From: Candidatus Kapaibacterium sp.
Lineage (GTDB): Bacteria; Bacteroidota; Ignavibacteria; Kapaibacteriales; UBA7675
Direction of reading: 5' to 3'
DNA length: 55,253 nucleotides
NCBI GenBank assembly: GCA_028284775.1
Contig: JANQRB010000060.1
Location: forward strand, 1 to 55,253
Shown here: positions 8,459 through 17,021 of the stretch, piece after piece
How positions within the stretch are numbered: the first letter of the stretch is position 1
Layout of the letters: every line of letters starts with the position of its first letter
Program-made: the position numbers and the translations under genes
The notes under the pieces: model-generated
Told to the model about the DNA's origin: nothing
The model's input: only the letters and a program-made list of their open reading frames with translations
Databases searched by the model: none

Positions 8459-9856
8459 ATGTCAATTGTTTCGCGTTACATCCTGCGAGCGCTGATCGGC
8501 CCATTTCTCTTTGGCGCCTTGACCGTTATGTTTCTGTTTTTGCTGCAGTTTCTCTACAAGTACATCGATCAATTGGTCGGCAAAGGTCTGAGCTTTTGGG
8601 TGATAGCGCAGCTGATTGCGCTCAATCTGGCCTGGATGGTTGTTTTGGCGGTTCCCCTGGGCGTATTGGTGGCCACTCTGATGGCCTTCGGCAACCTGGC
8701 GGGATCGAACGAAGTGACTATCATCAAATCAGGCGGTGGTAGCTTGTTGCGCATGATGGCGCCGGTTGTCGTGGCGTCCGGCCTCCTTTTTGCCGCCCTG
8801 TTCTGGTTTAACGACCGGGTATTGCCCGACGCCAACCATGCCGCCAAAATACTGATGCACGATATTCAGCGTACCAAGCCGACCTTTGCCATCGATAAAG
8901 GACAGTTCTCGACCGAACTGGAAGGATACAGTATTCTGGCGCGCAATATCGATTCGTCGAACGGCTCGTTGTTAGGTGTGACCGTATACGACAACACGAA
9001 TGTCAATGAACGAAGCGTCGTCTCGGCCGACAGCGGTGTCGTGGCTTTTTCGACCAATCTCAGCAAGTTGATCGTCACGCTCTTTAATGGTGAGATTCAT
9101 CAGGCTGATACCCGCGAGCGCGACGATATTCGCATCGTGCAATTCAGCAAGCACCAGATAGCAATGAACGCGCGCGGCTTCGAGTTTTCACGTTCGGGCG
9201 AGGGCGTGTTTTCGCGCGGCGATCGCGAACTCAGTATTGCCGAAATGGAGCAGAAGGTTGTTGGAAGCATTACCACAGCGGGAGAGGCGCAGCGCAAAGT
9301 AGATAGCAACATAACTTTACACCTGGCTTATCTTTTTCAGCCGACCGTCCCGGACGACAGCGCCGGCTCCGGTATCGATCTGGACAGCAACACTACTGCC
9401 GGCTTTGGCCAGGACAGCGTTGAACGCAGCGAGGCTGCCGCGCGTGTCGAAAAGCGTCTGCGTCTGCTGAAAAGCACTCTGGAATCCGATCTGTACCAGG
9501 TCAACCATCACAGCCTCAAGGCGAACAAGTTTTTAGTCGAAATTCATAAAAAATACGCGATACCGGCAGCCTGCATTGTCTTTATTCTGGTCGGCTGCCC
9601 CTTTGGCGTCATTACCAGACGCGGCAACTTCGGCATTTCCGCAGCTATTACGCTTGGCTTCTATGTCGTATATTGGGCCAGCCTCATCGGTGGTGAGAAG
9701 TTGGCTGATCGCGGCATCATTTCCCCCTGGCTGGGAATGTGGTTCGCCAACTTATTGATCGGATCGGTTGGAATTCTCTTGACCATCCGCGTGTCTAACG
9801 AGAGCGTCTCGTTTGGGTTCTTCAGGCGCTTACTGAGGCGCCGGGTGAAATCATGA
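8459..9856 (+). CDS. LptF/LptG family LPS-export permease
   Basis: Inner-membrane permease subunit of the Lpt lipopolysaccharide transport machine (YjgP/YjgQ family). 465 residues. Three N-terminal helices (RALIGPFLFGALTVMFLFLL; WVIAQLIALNLAWMVVLAVP; MAPVVVASGLLFAALFWF) precede a periplasmic beta-jellyroll (about 130-350), and three C-terminal helices follow from YAIPAACIVFILVGCPFGVI. The GVLVATLMAFGNLAGSNEV segment is the typical cytoplasmic coupling loop of the family. Whether it acts as LptF or LptG cannot be decided. Its stop overlaps the start of the DUF2007 gene (ATGA at 9853), so the two are translationally coupled. Confidence 0.93.
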   Translation: MSIVSRYILRALIGPFLFGALTVMFLFLLQFLYKYIDQLVGKGLSFWVIAQLIALNLAWMVVLAVPLGVLVATLMAFGNLAGSNEVTIIKSGGGSLLRMMAPVVVASGLLFAALFWFNDRVLPDANHAAKILMHDIQRTKPTFAIDKGQFSTELEGYSILARNIDSSNGSLLGVTVYDNTNVNERSVVSADSGVVAFSTNLSKLIVTLFNGEIHQADTRERDDIRIVQFSKHQIAMNARGFEFSRSGEGVFSRGDRELSIAEMEQKVVGSITTAGEAQRKVDSNITLHLAYLFQPTVPDDSAGSGIDLDSNTTAGFGQDSVERSEAAARVEKRLRLLKSTLESDLYQVNHHSLKANKFLVEIHKKYAIPAACIVFILVGCPFGVITRRGNFGISAAITLGFYVVYWASLIGGEKLADRGIISPWLGMWFANLLIGSVGILLTIRVSNESVSFGFFRRLLRRRVKS

Positions 9857-10203
9857 TCTGTCCCCGTTGCAATACGTATTACGTGAGCGGCATGCTCCTT
9901 TGTCCTGACTGCAACATCGAATTGTTGAGCGACGAGGAATGCGATGAACTCGATGAAACGATCCGCGACATGCTTGCTCAATGGGTGCTGGTCTATACCA
10001 CCAATACGATGATGGAGGCAGTCACCCTTAAGGCCTACCTGGAAGGCGCCGACATTCCCGTTCACATTCATTCGCAGATTGATACTACTCGTCAATTCAC
10101 CGTCGGTGCCCTTGCAATTGTAAAAATTTATGTGCGCAGCTCGGATTTTGACGAAGCGAGCGCAATTGTGCGTGATATGGAGCGTCGCAATCGCGAAGAA
10201 TAG
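9853..10203 (+). CDS. zinc-ribbon DUF2007 (putative signal-transducing) protein
   Basis: 116 residues. The N-terminus is a zinc ribbon with two CxxC knuckles (CPRC at 3-6, CPDC at 18-21). The C-terminal ~70 residues (WVLVYTTNTMMEAVTLKAYL, then GADIPVHIH and VKIYVRSSDFDEASAIV) match the DUF2007/GlnB-like 'putative signal transducing protein' fold. Function is unknown. The ATGA overlap with the Lpt permease gene suggests coupled translation and perhaps a shared envelope role. Confidence 0.82.
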   Translation: MICPRCNTYYVSGMLLCPDCNIELLSDEECDELDETIRDMLAQWVLVYTTNTMMEAVTLKAYLEGADIPVHIHSQIDTTRQFTVGALAIVKIYVRSSDFDEASAIVRDMERRNREE

Positions 10204-10358
10204 CTTATGAATCCAATTGCAGCAGACTGGTATCCTGGATGGCGGTGCAATCGGGCGTTCCGCGATAGCGGAAACCCTTACTCTTTAGTTGATCAGCCCT
10301 CGGCGGGTTCAGGACTCTATTCGTGGGCCTGCCAGAATATGGAAGATTACAGACAAAT

Positions 10359-11762
10359 ATGACGATACGAGATATAAACGTTTGCAAGCGGGCGCTGCTG
10401 ATGGGAGCGGTCGTTTGCTGGAGTGCATTGGCATTGCAGGCCATGCCACCGAAAGAAGTGCCGGAGTCTGAAAATTCGCTCTTGTGGGAAATCAGCGGCA
10501 ATGGCCTGGAAGAAGTTTCTTATCTCTATGGTACGATCCATGTCAGGGATAGCCGGGCATTTCGCTTCGGCGACTCTGTAATGACGGCCTTGGACCGCTG
10601 CGAGGCGATTGTCCTTGAACTTTTGCCCGATGACCTCCGCCAGTCGGGGATGGATATGGATCTGTACCTGCGCGACAGTAGCCTGCACGACTTACTCGCA
10701 CCGGCCGATGCACAATTGCTGGATAGCCTGTTACTGGCACGGTCGGGGATCGGGCTTGAGGCGGTCAAGAAGTTGAAACCAATCTTCGTGGCCGTAACAT
10801 TGTCGACCGGCAGTTTGCGCCAGGATCGGGCGGTAACGGTAGATGAATTTCTCTATGCCGAAGCGCGCAAGCGCGACATCCGCGGCATAGCGCTCGAAGA
10901 GGTCGAAGAGCAACTTGACGCCCTGGCAACAATGAGTTTGCAGCAACAGGCGGAAACCTTGATGGAGACAGCCCGCAACATTGACAAGTACGATTCTCTC
11001 ATCAATCAGATGGTCGAATCCTACGCCGCCGGCGACCTCCTTGAATTGAGTCGCGTGCTGGACGAAGCAAGCGCGCAGCTGGAAGACAGCGTATTTATGA
11101 ATGCCCTGTTTTCGGAGCGTAATACTGTTATGACCGAGCGCGTTGCCGCGCTTGTTCACAAGCAGCCCAGCTTTGTCGCTGTAGGAGCCGGGCACCTACC
11201 GGGAGAGGAGGGCTTATTGCAACTGTTGCGTGCCGAGGGCTTTCACGTGCGTCCGATACTTGCTACCTATCAACTCGAGCCACCGCCCACGCCACCCCAG
11301 ACCTCATACACCGAATTTCGCTCCGAAGAAGGGCGGTTTGTCATTCGCACCCCGGACCGTCCAATCGAACAGCTGCAATCCGTTCCAACGCCCGACGGCG
11401 AAATGATTGATGTGCACATTTTCGCGACAACCGATATAGCACAGGGCCTCAGCTTCCTGCTCACCTACAGCGATATTCCGGGGATGCAGACCAATACGCG
11501 TCAGCGGCTGGAGGCATCGGTGCAAAAGGCGCTCGATGCCCTGGGCGCGACGGTCGTACAAAGCGAATTTGTTCAGCAGGGCGACAGGAGCGTTATCGAG
11601 TTCAGGGGCGAATTCACCGGTGGCGGCGGCAGCCTGCGCGGTCGTTCCGTGGCCTCGGACGGCCGCCTTTACCAGCTTATGGCGATCAACCCGACGGCCA
11701 GTGTCGATACGGCAGGCGTGACGGATTTTTTCGGCTCATTCCGGATTTTGCCGAAAAAATGA
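10359..11762 (+). CDS. TraB/GumN family protein
   Basis: About 467 residues from ATG 10359, which has GGAAGA 12 nt upstream and gives a sensible signal peptide (KRALLMGAVVCWSALALQA). A GTG at 10323 is the upstream in-frame alternative. The TraB/PrgY/GumN domain (about 35-300) shows both conserved Gly-His motifs: SYLYGTIHVRD near the start and AVGAGHLPGEEGLLQLL near the end. These are thought to form a metal-dependent protease-like site, but the biochemistry of bacterial members is unsettled. The C-terminal ~150 residues form a second beta-rich domain (YTEFRSEEGRFVIRTPDRP onward) that I cannot name. The stop overlaps the next start (ATGA at 11759). Confidence 0.87.
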   Translation: MTIRDINVCKRALLMGAVVCWSALALQAMPPKEVPESENSLLWEISGNGLEEVSYLYGTIHVRDSRAFRFGDSVMTALDRCEAIVLELLPDDLRQSGMDMDLYLRDSSLHDLLAPADAQLLDSLLLARSGIGLEAVKKLKPIFVAVTLSTGSLRQDRAVTVDEFLYAEARKRDIRGIALEEVEEQLDALATMSLQQQAETLMETARNIDKYDSLINQMVESYAAGDLLELSRVLDEASAQLEDSVFMNALFSERNTVMTERVAALVHKQPSFVAVGAGHLPGEEGLLQLLRAEGFHVRPILATYQLEPPPTPPQTSYTEFRSEEGRFVIRTPDRPIEQLQSVPTPDGEMIDVHIFATTDIAQGLSFLLTYSDIPGMQTNTRQRLEASVQKALDALGATVVQSEFVQQGDRSVIEFRGEFTGGGGSLRGRSVASDGRLYQLMAINPTASVDTAGVTDFFGSFRILPKK

Positions 11763-12418
11763 CGAAGCGACAACGAATCCTGCGTTCGCTGCTGCGATGG
11801 TCGACACTGATAGTGGTGGCCGTCGTCATCCTGCTGCTGACCTGTAATGCCTGGATTGTGCAGAGCACAGCGGCGCAAATGTATTATCATATCGACGCTG
11901 TTCCCGCAAACAAAGTCGGCCTGGTGTTGGGATCAAGTAAACGCACCAGCAGCGGCGGCGCAAACCAATACTTCACACACCGAATGGACGCTGCCGCAGA
12001 GCTGTTCCACCGCGGCAAAGTAAAACATCTGCTGCTTAGCGGCGACAATTCTGAAATTTATTACAACGAGCCGATTGATATGAAGAAGGCGCTGCTTAAG
12101 CGCGGCGTTCCCGATAGCGTTATTACGCTGGATTATGCCGGCTTTCGAACGCTGGATGCAGTCGTGCGGTCCAAGAAGATATTCGGACAGCGTAAAATCA
12201 CCATAATCTCACAGGAGTTTCATAACTACCGAGCGCTCTTTATTTCACGATTTCACAATCTCGATGCCATCGCCTATTGTGCAAGCTCCGATCAGCCTTC
12301 CCATGATGCCATGGTAGAGTTGCGAGAAGTGTTTGCGCGGGTGAAGGCTGTGATCGACCTCTATATTCTACAGAAAGATCCCAAATTTCTCGGGGAAAAG
12401 ATCAAGATCAATGTTTGA
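11759..12418 (+). CDS. SanA/YdcF-like DUF218 membrane protein
   Basis: 219 residues. One N-terminal membrane helix (STLIVVAVVILLLTCNAWIV) is followed by a DUF218 domain in the SanA arrangement: VGLVLGSSKRTSSGG, RMDAAAELFHRGKVKHLLLS, GDN, and ITIISQEFHNYRALFISR. In enterobacteria SanA affects envelope barrier function (vancomycin sensitivity at high temperature), but the reaction is not known. The ATGA overlap with the TraB/GumN gene indicates an operon. It is the last gene of the plus-strand block before the GbsR cassette; I see no clear terminator after it. Confidence 0.88.
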   Translation: MTKRQRILRSLLRWSTLIVVAVVILLLTCNAWIVQSTAAQMYYHIDAVPANKVGLVLGSSKRTSSGGANQYFTHRMDAAAELFHRGKVKHLLLSGDNSEIYYNEPIDMKKALLKRGVPDSVITLDYAGFRTLDAVVRSKKIFGQRKITIISQEFHNYRALFISRFHNLDAIAYCASSDQPSHDAMVELREVFARVKAVIDLYILQKDPKFLGEKIKINV

Positions 12419-12441
12419 TGTTGGCAATTAGTTGGAAAACT

Positions 12442-12457
12442 TTCAATATATTTTGAA
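12442..12457. promoter_or_regulatory. candidate GbsR operator 1 (upstream of gbsR-like gene)
   Basis: TTCAATATATTTTGAA, extended to a TTTCAA...TTGAAA dyad at 12441-12458. It lies 31 nt before the regulator's ATG. The same TTCA-N8-TGAA pattern recurs at 13039 and 13906 in the same cassette, which supports autoregulation. Confidence 0.6.
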
Positions 12458-12488
12458 AATTAGAAATTGATTTCGTATTTTCACGGCC

Positions 12489-12995
12489 ATGAAAGTCGAA
12501 GATGCCAAAGACAAGTTCATCCAGTCCTGGGGAATGCTCGGCTCACAGTGGGGAATCAATCGCACGATGTCGCAGGTGCATGCCTTGCTGCTGATCTCGC
12601 CTGATCCGCTCAGTGCCGACGATATAATGGGGCAGCTCAATATTTCGCGGGGCAACACCAACATGAATGTCCGCGCGCTGATTGACTGGGGACTTGTCAC
12701 AAAAGTATTCAAGCCGGGTGAGCGTCGGGAATACTTCGAGGCGGAAAAAGATATGTGGCTGATTACAAAGCAGGTAATCAGCGAACGCAAAAAACGCGAA
12801 CTGGAGCCGATGTTGAAAATGCTGCAACAGTTGAGCGACATTAGTGTGACGAAGAACGATACGGACGGCCAGGCTTTTGTCGAGCGTATTAACGAGATAA
12901 AAAGCTTTGCCTTGCAAACTGATAAGATTATGAAACGGGCCTTGAAGGCGGACCGCAAATGGTTTTTCTCGATTTTAGCCAAATTATTCAAATAG
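12489..12995 (+). CDS. GbsR/MarR family transcriptional regulator
   Basis: 168 residues with a winged-helix fold of the GbsR branch of MarR regulators. The N-terminal helix (KFIQSWGMLGSQWGINRTMS) is typical of GbsR. The HTH runs through PLSADDIMGQLNISRGNTNM and NVRALIDWGLV, followed by the wing (FKPGERREYFEAEKDMW). The C-terminal ~70 residues are a charged dimerisation helix. It precedes the DCC/DUF2071/epimerase genes, an association common in Bacteroidota, and probably represses them and itself through the three dyads. The effector is unknown. A strong terminator overlaps its stop, so it is its own transcription unit. Confidence 0.92.
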   Translation: MKVEDAKDKFIQSWGMLGSQWGINRTMSQVHALLLISPDPLSADDIMGQLNISRGNTNMNVRALIDWGLVTKVFKPGERREYFEAEKDMWLITKQVISERKKRELEPMLKMLQQLSDISVTKNDTDGQAFVERINEIKSFALQTDKIMKRALKADRKWFFSILAKLFK

Positions 12996-13029
12996 TGCGC
13001 AGGCGGTTTTCGCTGCGCACATTTTTTTG
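12995..13029 (+). terminator. Rho-independent terminator after the GbsR regulator
   Basis: Perfect 8-bp stem GTGCGCAG (12995-13002) / CTGCGCAC (13013-13020) with a 10-nt loop, then ATTTTTTTG. It starts on the last base of the regulator's stop codon and insulates the next gene. Confidence 0.85.
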
Positions 13030-13038
13030 CCCGTAACT

Positions 13039-13054
13039 TTCAATAATATCTGAA
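13039..13054. promoter_or_regulatory. candidate GbsR operator 2 (before the DCC gene)
   Basis: TTCAATAATATCTGAA, the second copy of the TTCA-N8-TGAA dyad. It ends only 4 nt before the ATG of the DCC gene. Such tight spacing implies a leaderless or very short-leader transcript, or a block on initiation itself. Confidence 0.58.
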
Positions 13055-13058
13055 TATA

Positions 13059-13895
13059 ATGAACAGTCTGAATTCTAAGCTGATTGTCTATGATGGCGCC
13101 TGCCCGCTCTGTACAAGACTCAAAGAACTGGGAGTCTTGCTGGGTCTGTTCGATGAGCAGCGCTGCAAACCATACTTGTCGCTGCCGGAGCATTTACAAC
13201 GACAGGTGGAAGCAGAGCGCTTTCGCAGTGAAATGGCCTTGATTGATCTCCATGGCGCGCCAACGCTCTACGGTCTGGATGGAATAATCTTTGTCCTTGA
13301 TCCTCGCCGGAGCGGCCTGACGCGCGTAGTGTCAGCGGCCTGGCTTTATCCTGGTCTTAGGGCGCTGTACCGACTTGTAGCCAATAATCGCTACTTTCTC
13401 GCGACACCGCGTTTCGACATGCCGGGTTGCTCATGTACGCTTCCGCCAAACAATCGCCGGCTGCGCCTTATTTATCTGGCTCTGGCACTGACGATTGCAA
13501 CTTTGATGACAGTATTGTTTGCCGCTGTCCTGCAAAAACTGCTGCCGGGAGTAAATGTCGTCGCCGCTCTTCTTATGACCGGCTCCGGGTGGCTTTTGCA
13601 GGGCATCTGGGCAATGCTTATCCGCCCGGCCGATGCTGACGCATATCTTGGGCATCTCGCCTCCGTGATGTCGAGGGGCGTACTGTGGCTGATGATTCCA
13701 ATAGTCTGGCTGATGCTTGGTCTGCCCTTTTTACCGTTTCTTACGGGTGTCGCTGTCGCAGTCTCCTTTGCTACGATGCTCCGGCAGCATGTGCTGCGTA
13801 TCCGTTTCCTGGCCTGGTCGCAATGGTGGTCGGTTGCCTGGAGTCTGCACTTATGGTGCGCGGGGCTGGCGTGGCTGCTGTTCTTTGTGGATTGA
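13059..13895 (+). CDS. DCC-family (DUF393) thiol-disulfide protein with membrane domain
   Basis: 278 residues. The N-terminal ~125 residues are a DCC/DUF393 domain with the signature LIVYDGACPLCTRLKELG (redox CxxC at CPLC) and the later conserved segment YPGLRALYRLVANNRYF. The family is thioredoxin-like and presumed to do thiol-disulfide exchange; substrates are unknown. The C-terminal half has about four membrane helices (IYLALALTIATLMTVLFAAV; VAALLMTGSGWLLQGIWAML; VLWLMIPIVWLMLGLPFLPF; WSLHLWCAGLAWLLFF), an unusual extension for a DCC protein. There is no Shine-Dalgarno. Operator dyad 2 sits immediately upstream. The downstream DUF2071 gene has its own dyad. Confidence 0.88.
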   Translation: MNSLNSKLIVYDGACPLCTRLKELGVLLGLFDEQRCKPYLSLPEHLQRQVEAERFRSEMALIDLHGAPTLYGLDGIIFVLDPRRSGLTRVVSAAWLYPGLRALYRLVANNRYFLATPRFDMPGCSCTLPPNNRRLRLIYLALALTIATLMTVLFAAVLQKLLPGVNVVAALLMTGSGWLLQGIWAMLIRPADADAYLGHLASVMSRGVLWLMIPIVWLMLGLPFLPFLTGVAVAVSFATMLRQHVLRIRFLAWSQWWSVAWSLHLWCAGLAWLLFFVD

Positions 13896-13905
13896 ATCCG
13901 ATATA

Positions 13906-13921
13906 TTCAATCTATTCTGAA
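13906..13921. promoter_or_regulatory. candidate GbsR operator 3 (before the DUF2071 gene)
   Basis: TTCAATCTATTCTGAA, the third copy of the TTCA-N8-TGAA dyad, flanked by TATA/AATATA. It ends 33 nt before the DUF2071 start, nearly the same spacing as operator 1 has to the regulator gene. Confidence 0.6.
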
Positions 13922-13954
13922 AATATAGTGATTTATCATGCGGGAGATAAGAGA

Positions 13955-14641
13955 ATGAATATATTCAAACGGCTGCCGCTCAGCTATTGCGGCGAACTAC
14001 ACAGGCCGCTGCTGATCAATTTTTCAGTAGACATGCGAGAACTCAAAGGCCTGGTGCCGCCGCAGATACAGGTCCGAGACTTCAACGGCCGGGCGCTGAT
14101 CTCGCTGGTCAATGTCGATCTGTGGAACATGCGTCCTCTGCCATTGGCAGGACCATTACAGTTCAACTACCGGCATGTGGCATTGCGCTTGTTAGTCAGC
14201 AACGGCAGCGATGAAAACGACCGTCACAGGGGCATATACTTTTTGCGTTCTTTTGCCGCCCGGCCGTGGATTGTCCGCACCGGGCGGCTGCTGACGGAAT
14301 ACAAACTCGAGCGCGCCGCAATCAGGCACCGGACGAGCAGCCTGGATGTCTTTGCTCTGAGCGGCTACATCCGTTACCGCCTTGGAAGGGTTCAGTCCGC
14401 GCAATCCGCTTCAACAGCGCTGCAACCCGTTATCGCGGCACTGGATCGCGCTTATTCGGTCATTGGCTCGCGTCTATGCGTAACGCGTATCCAACGGAAT
14501 GCCTGGCCGCTGCAGCCGGTGGAGTGCCTTGCATTCGAGACGTCGTTTTTTTCAACAGCGCGTCTGGAAGCGGCATTCCAGGTTCCGGCGGTAATTCAGT
14601 ATACCTGGCAGCCGCCGCGGGAGGAAAAGTCATGCGCATAG
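13955..14641 (+). CDS. DUF2071/DUF4166-type cassette protein of unknown function
   Basis: About 228 residues from ATG 13955, which follows a good ribosome site (GGGAG...AAGAG). The open frame extends upstream into the DCC gene, but that part lacks a start signal. The protein begins IFKRLPLSYCGELHRPLLIN, has VDMRELKGLVPPQIQVRDFN and RALISLVNVDLWNMRP, and later YFLRSFAARPWIVRTGRLLT; this pattern fits the acetoacetate-decarboxylase-like DUF2071 (YqjF) group. Enzymatic role is unknown. It overlaps the next gene by 10 bp and is probably translated together with it. Confidence 0.72.
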   Translation: MNIFKRLPLSYCGELHRPLLINFSVDMRELKGLVPPQIQVRDFNGRALISLVNVDLWNMRPLPLAGPLQFNYRHVALRLLVSNGSDENDRHRGIYFLRSFAARPWIVRTGRLLTEYKLERAAIRHRTSSLDVFALSGYIRYRLGRVQSAQSASTALQPVIAALDRAYSVIGSRLCVTRIQRNAWPLQPVECLAFETSFFSTARLEAAFQVPAVIQYTWQPPREEKSCA

Positions 14642-15534
14642 GAATATTAGGCGGAGCCGGGCAATTGGCGCTGGTAATCAGTCCGGCCTTGCGTAAGCGC
14701 TTCCCCCAGGCCGAGATTATCGGCACGACTCGTAACTCAAAGGCCGCCCGGAAAGCGCCCGGGATGGACCGATTATTGGAATTCGATCCATATTACTTCG
14801 ATTGGCAAAGCCTGGGCCGATTCGATGTTCTCATCAATGCTATCGGGCAGTTTCGGCGCAGCGATGACGATTGCTTCGAGCGCGCGCATATGGGTATAAG
14901 CTCGCTCATTATCGCGAGCAGGAGCTTGCTCGGCACACCGCGTCTCATTCAGATTTCCGCGCTTGGCGCCGACCCTGAACACCCGACGCCCTTTCTCAGA
15001 ACCAAGGGGCAGGCCGATGCGATTCTTGCACGCGAGTCAGATGTTCAGATCCTGCGGCCTTCGATTGTCTGTACGCCGAAAACGGAGCTGGTACAGCGTC
15101 TGCGACTGCTCGGCCGAGTAGAACGCTGGCTGGGTGGCCAACTTCCGCTGCCGCGTGAAATGATGCGCAGCTGTATACAGCCCCTGCTGGCCGATGATCT
15201 TGCAAAAGCCGTCGTCCAATCGTGCCTGCCGAACGCTGCGCCGCGTATTGCCGAATTGGCCGGACCGGAGCGCATAAGCCTGCGGCGCCTCCTGGCACTT
15301 GCACTGAAGAATGTCGCGCAAAGCAAAGGCCGGCTGCCGCGCGAAGTTTCGCTGCGCGCCATACAGCCGTTTCTTCGCTATGGCCTGGCTGAGCGCTTTC
15401 CGTCGTTGATAACTTACAATCAAATTCAGCTGCTGCTCCGGGACAACACGAGCAGCCGGGATGATACCCTGACATTGCTTGGCTATCGTCCGCGATCTAC
15501 TTTAGCGTACTGGCAACAAGCACTGCAGAGTTGA
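14632..15534 (+). CDS. NAD(P)-binding epimerase/SDR-like protein
   Basis: 300 residues of an atypical extended SDR fold. The nucleotide-binding start is MRIGILGGAGQLALVISPAL (GxxGxxG-like: GGAGQLA); VLINAIGQF and LIQISALGAD mark the next Rossmann strands, and KGQADAILARESDVQILRPS is typical of NmrA/NDUFA9-like atypical SDRs. A canonical YxxxK pair is not evident, so it may bind NAD(P) without classic dehydrogenase chemistry. It has a good ribosome site (GGGAGGAAAAG at 14619-14629) inside the DUF2071 gene. It is the last gene of the GbsR cassette, which in Bacteroidota usually groups regulator, DCC, DUF2071/4166 and SDR genes. Confidence 0.85.
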   Translation: MRIGILGGAGQLALVISPALRKRFPQAEIIGTTRNSKAARKAPGMDRLLEFDPYYFDWQSLGRFDVLINAIGQFRRSDDDCFERAHMGISSLIIASRSLLGTPRLIQISALGADPEHPTPFLRTKGQADAILARESDVQILRPSIVCTPKTELVQRLRLLGRVERWLGGQLPLPREMMRSCIQPLLADDLAKAVVQSCLPNAAPRIAELAGPERISLRRLLALALKNVAQSKGRLPREVSLRAIQPFLRYGLAERFPSLITYNQIQLLLRDNTSSRDDTLTLLGYRPRSTLAYWQQALQS

Positions 15535-15864
15535 AATCATATCCCCGACAAAGCCTATCATGCCGATTTTTGCCGTTTTTCAGCCACTAAGGACGACATG
15601 TCAGCAGGCTGTCATATTTTGTCCATACAACATGGGCACCACATTTGATTATGTTTGACTAAGTGCAGTCTGCACAACAGACAGTTGGCGGGAGAAGCAC
15701 GCGAGCAAGCGGATTGCAGGCGAGAGTGCGAACAACTCTCTCGCATACCGCCTTCAGCAATTCGCTTGCATGTACGGAAACTCTAGGAATGAAGCTCGAC
15801 GATCCTCCTGCCAGACTTCCGGCAGAACAAGGCATGAGGAGCTATGCGAGATTCATGCGCAGTC

Positions 15865-15896
15865 AACAAAGGACGGCCTGCAAGCCGTCCTTTGTT
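15865..15896. terminator. 13-bp perfect hairpin, orphan terminator-like
   Basis: Arms AACAAAGGACGGC (15865-15877) and GCCGTCCTTTGTT (15884-15896) are perfectly complementary around a 6-nt loop. The right arm is followed by GTTC rather than a clean T-run. The nearest upstream gene ends 330 bp earlier, so it may terminate a long 3' region or an unannotated small RNA. Confidence 0.5.
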
Positions 15897-16890
15897 GTTC
15901 GCAGCAGGTAGCCAATTCTCGGATTTGTGACCATCTCAGCAAGACAACGCAGCGGATTGCTCTATCGCGATTCTTAGGCCTTGCCACACTCAATGTCTCC
16001 AAGCAAGCTAGAACAAACGTACACGAATTCAATCCTCTGATCTCCACTTCTTGTTGTCCGCGATGTGAGTCCTCCCCTTCGCAATTTACACACGACTGCT
16101 TCAGCCGATTGTAAAATGCTGAAGCATTCTCAAATTAATTGTGCATGGCTTGAAAAGACTAAAGAATATCTTAATCGCTCAAAATTGCCAATCAGATGCG
16201 TTTTTGCGTCCAGGCAGCTTGAATTACATAATATGGCATTACTTCGATGCGCAGACTTCTTTTGGATATTTTATGTCATCACTTATTTTATCGCAAATAA
16301 CATTTCTGCCAAAGGCATGTGAAATAGTAGGCAAGGTTTAGCTTTGAAGACCAGTTTTACACGGCGACTCCCGGTAGAGAGACGCCCGACCAGCTGATCG
16401 TTAAAACCGGTCCGGCGGGTGCATCACGAACAACTGTTCACACGATGGATTACGAGCGGGCCGTGAATCTCTGAACGCAGTCGCATGGGATCCGCCTGGT
16501 CGTCCGGCTCCAGTCGAAATCGAACTGCATTGAACTCAACGCTTATGATTTATAGTAACAACGCTTGCTATCGGATGAATGCGATGAATTGTTCTAGCAG
16601 CCGACTCGGCCGCTGTCAGAATCAAAGCCAGTGCGTTCACCGCCTTATCCGGCTGTGAGCTCAGGACGAAAGTTCCGATCGGCACGGCGGATGTCTCAAC
16701 CACGCCGAAGCTGACAGCTCGATCGGGGAAGCCATGTGCTCAGATAGAATGTCGGTATAACCGACGACATTACTCTATAGAGTCCGAAGCGGCCGAAGCG
16801 GCCGACGCGGACCTCCCTTCAAACGCTGCCCTTGAACAGCAATGGCATGGAGGCAATTGGATTGTAGGCAAATGTGATGTTCAACCGGTC

Positions 16891-16923
16891 AGGACCTCGC
16901 GGGCTTCAAGCCCGTGGGGTCTT
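16891..16923. terminator. hairpin upstream of radC
   Basis: GACCTCGCGGGCTT pairs with AAGCCCGTGGGGTC (14 pairs including two G-U wobbles) and is followed by TTGTCTGTTT. It is terminator-like on the plus strand but has no gene ending nearby. It lies about 100 nt before the radC start. Confidence 0.45.
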
Positions 16924-17021
16924 GTCTGTTTAAGTCTCGATTAATAATATGCTTTTGTTGATATTAAGCATTTATTTACATTGAGGCTTGTGGCAGCGAA
17001 AATCAGGGAGAGCATCCGACT

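Larger units (their letters stand above)
15535..17021. other. 1.5-kb gene-poor stretch before radC
   Basis: I see no intact gene. Open frames are short and lack protein-like composition. A patch near 16350-16463 reads as about 38 protein-like codons without a start and ending at TGA, possibly eroded coding sequence. Two strong hairpins are present (15865-15896 and 16891-16923). The stretch separates the GbsR cassette from radC and may hold a small RNA or the remains of lost genes. Confidence 0.45.
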
